Source: Candidatus Heimdallarchaeota archaeon
Lineage (GTDB): Archaea > Asgardarchaeota > Heimdallarchaeia > Heimdallarchaeales > Kariarchaeaceae
Direction: 5' to 3'
NCBI GenBank assembly: GCA_030668165.1
Contig: DAOUUM010000178.1
Coordinates: forward strand, 1 to 6,352
DNA length: 6,352 bases
Part shown: piece by piece, positions 5,180 through 6,352 of the stretch
How the letters are laid out: each line of letters begins with the position of its first letter
Numbering within the stretch: the stretch's first letter is position 1
Made by a program: the position numbers and the translations under genes
The notes under the pieces: generated by a model
Seen by the model: the letters and a program-made list of their open reading frames with translations, nothing else
Database searches by the model: none
Told to the model about the DNA's origin: nothing

Positions 5180-6352
5180 ATGATCAGAGACAAGGTATTG
5201 CATTGGTTGAAAGAGAATAAATACCATGATGAATTAATCAAATACGTATCTATTCCCAGCAGGTCCAAAGAAAAGGAAGAGGTCAAATTAGTAAGAGATA
5301 TGGCCATAGATCTGTTAAATAGTTGTGAATTTGATACCAAGCGCTATGAGACAGAGGGTAATGATGTGATTGTAGGAAAATCGCTTGTTGGATCTGATAA
5401 GCCAACGATTTTGATATATGGCCATTATGATGTTCAACCTGAGGGAAGTCTTGATTTATGGAATAGCCCCCCTTTTGAGGCTGAGATCAGAGATGGTAAA
5501 CTGTATGGGAGAGGTAGTGCGGATAATAAGGGGCAACATTATGCACATATTTTGGCTCTCCGTTATTTAAGAGAGAATTATCCCGAATTATTTAAGAAAC
5601 TGAATATCAAGTTTATCCTTGATGGAGATGAAGAATTAGGTAGTTTCTCACTACCCGGTTTTGTTGAAAAAAATAAAGACGAGATTGATGCCGATTTTGT
5701 TTATGTTAGTGATGGCCCCAGTTTATCTTTAACAACACCCACTATAGTGGGATCAGTAAGAGGAATCATTGGATTCCAAATAACGATCAAGTACAATAAT
5801 TCTGATCTGCATTCTGGTAATTTTGGAGGAGTTGCCAGATCATCTACCACAGATCTGATATCTCTGCTTTCAGATATGGTTGAGGTCAATGGTCAGAGCA
5901 AAATTCCTGGATTCTATGATGACATAAGTGATCCGTCTGTTACTGAAATTGAGGCCATGAAGAATTTAGATGATCATTATAAGAAAATAATTGAACTTAA
6001 TGGCATCACACCTGCCAGATCCATTGAGGGGAGATCTGTAATTGAACAAAATCAGTTGTATTCCACCTTCAATATTAACGGAATAAATGGAGGATCTGTT
6101 GGTGATGAATCCCGCACGATAGTTCCAAGCATTGCAATAGCAAGCGTCGATTGCAGATTAATACCAGACCAGAATCCGGACAAAGTCTCAGCACTAGTTG
6201 AAGAGTTTGTATATAACTGGGCTAAGGAAAATCAGATTGACAGATCCGACATTAAGGTAGATTTTGAGCATGCTATGTGGCCCATTCGTTCAAGTATGGA
6301 TAGTGATTATTACAAACTGGTTACCCAAGCTGTGAAAATAGGTTATGACCGG
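5180..6352 (+). CDS. M20 family metallopeptidase (carnosinase-like dipeptidase), 3' end outside the window
   Basis: The frame runs open from 5180 to the edge: 391 codons, with perhaps 70-80 missing if it has the usual 460-475 residues. M20 enzymes are two-zinc cytosolic peptidases that cleave dipeptides or remove terminal residues. Visible motifs are GHYDVQP (81-87) with zinc ligand His82 and Asp84, GRGSADNKG (110-118) with bridging Asp115, GDEELGS (149-155) with general base Glu151 and zinc ligand Glu152, Asp178 in VSDGP, and His211 in DLHSGNFGG, which marks the dimerisation domain of the CNDP/Dug1-like group. The last zinc histidine lies beyond the window. No signal peptide is present. The start is fixed by an in-frame TAA at 5165-5167 and a well-placed TATA box. 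The exact substrate cannot be told; a related amidohydrolase such as succinyl-diaminopimelate desuccinylase is less likely given DLHSG. Confidence 0.93.
   Translation, partial: MIRDKVLHWLKENKYHDELIKYVSIPSRSKEKEEVKLVRDMAIDLLNSCEFDTKRYETEGNDVIVGKSLVGSDKPTILIYGHYDVQPEGSLDLWNSPPFEAEIRDGKLYGRGSADNKGQHYAHILALRYLRENYPELFKKLNIKFILDGDEELGSFSLPGFVEKNKDEIDADFVYVSDGPSLSLTTPTIVGSVRGIIGFQITIKYNNSDLHSGNFGGVARSSTTDLISLLSDMVEVNGQSKIPGFYDDISDPSVTEIEAMKNLDDHYKKIIELNGITPARSIEGRSVIEQNQLYSTFNINGINGGSVGDESRTIVPSIAIASVDCRLIPDQNPDKVSALVEEFVYNWAKENQIDRSDIKVDFEHAMWPIRSSMDSDYYKLVTQAVKIGYDR

Overview
This window most resembles a piece of an Asgard (or closely related) archaeal chromosome. It is AT-rich and most starts lack a Shine-Dalgarno site. 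Several starts instead have a TATA-like box about 25 nt upstream, as in archaeal leaderless genes. It also encodes a Rab/Ras-like small GTPase of the kind abundant in Asgard archaea. The assignment is an inference: no rRNA or other taxonomic marker is present, and two genes (phosphoglycerate kinase and the M20 peptidase) look bacterial in type.

Layout from left to right. Positions 1-145 are a non-coding tail with T-rich termination signals for the leftward gene. Positions 146-2071 (minus) encode a membrane-anchored subtilisin-family serine protease whose C-terminal half appears colinear with eukaryotic site-1 protease (MBTPS1/SKI-1). A 139-bp divergent promoter region follows, with an 8-bp motif repeated in opposite orientations. 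Positions 2211-3410 (plus) encode a complete bacterial-type phosphoglycerate kinase. Only 7 bp separate it from a convergent leftward pair: a cysteine-rich putative zinc protein (4731 to 4138) followed 6 bp later by a Rab-like GTPase (4131 to 3418). A 448-bp gene-poor region (4732-5179) holds four perfect inverted repeats and a locally GC-richer patch with a possible gene remnant. From 5180 to the right edge runs the 5' part of an M20 metallopeptidase of the carnosinase/dipeptidase type.

The genes do not form one obvious pathway. The pgk gene is central glycolysis/gluconeogenesis, the M20 enzyme would hydrolyse dipeptides in the cytoplasm, and the subtilase would act outside the membrane. The one unit that looks like a functional pair is the zinc protein plus GTPase. 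The items most worth follow-up are the site-1-protease-like architecture, that pair, the bacterial-type PGK in an apparently archaeal setting, and the inverted-repeat cluster at 4749-5090.
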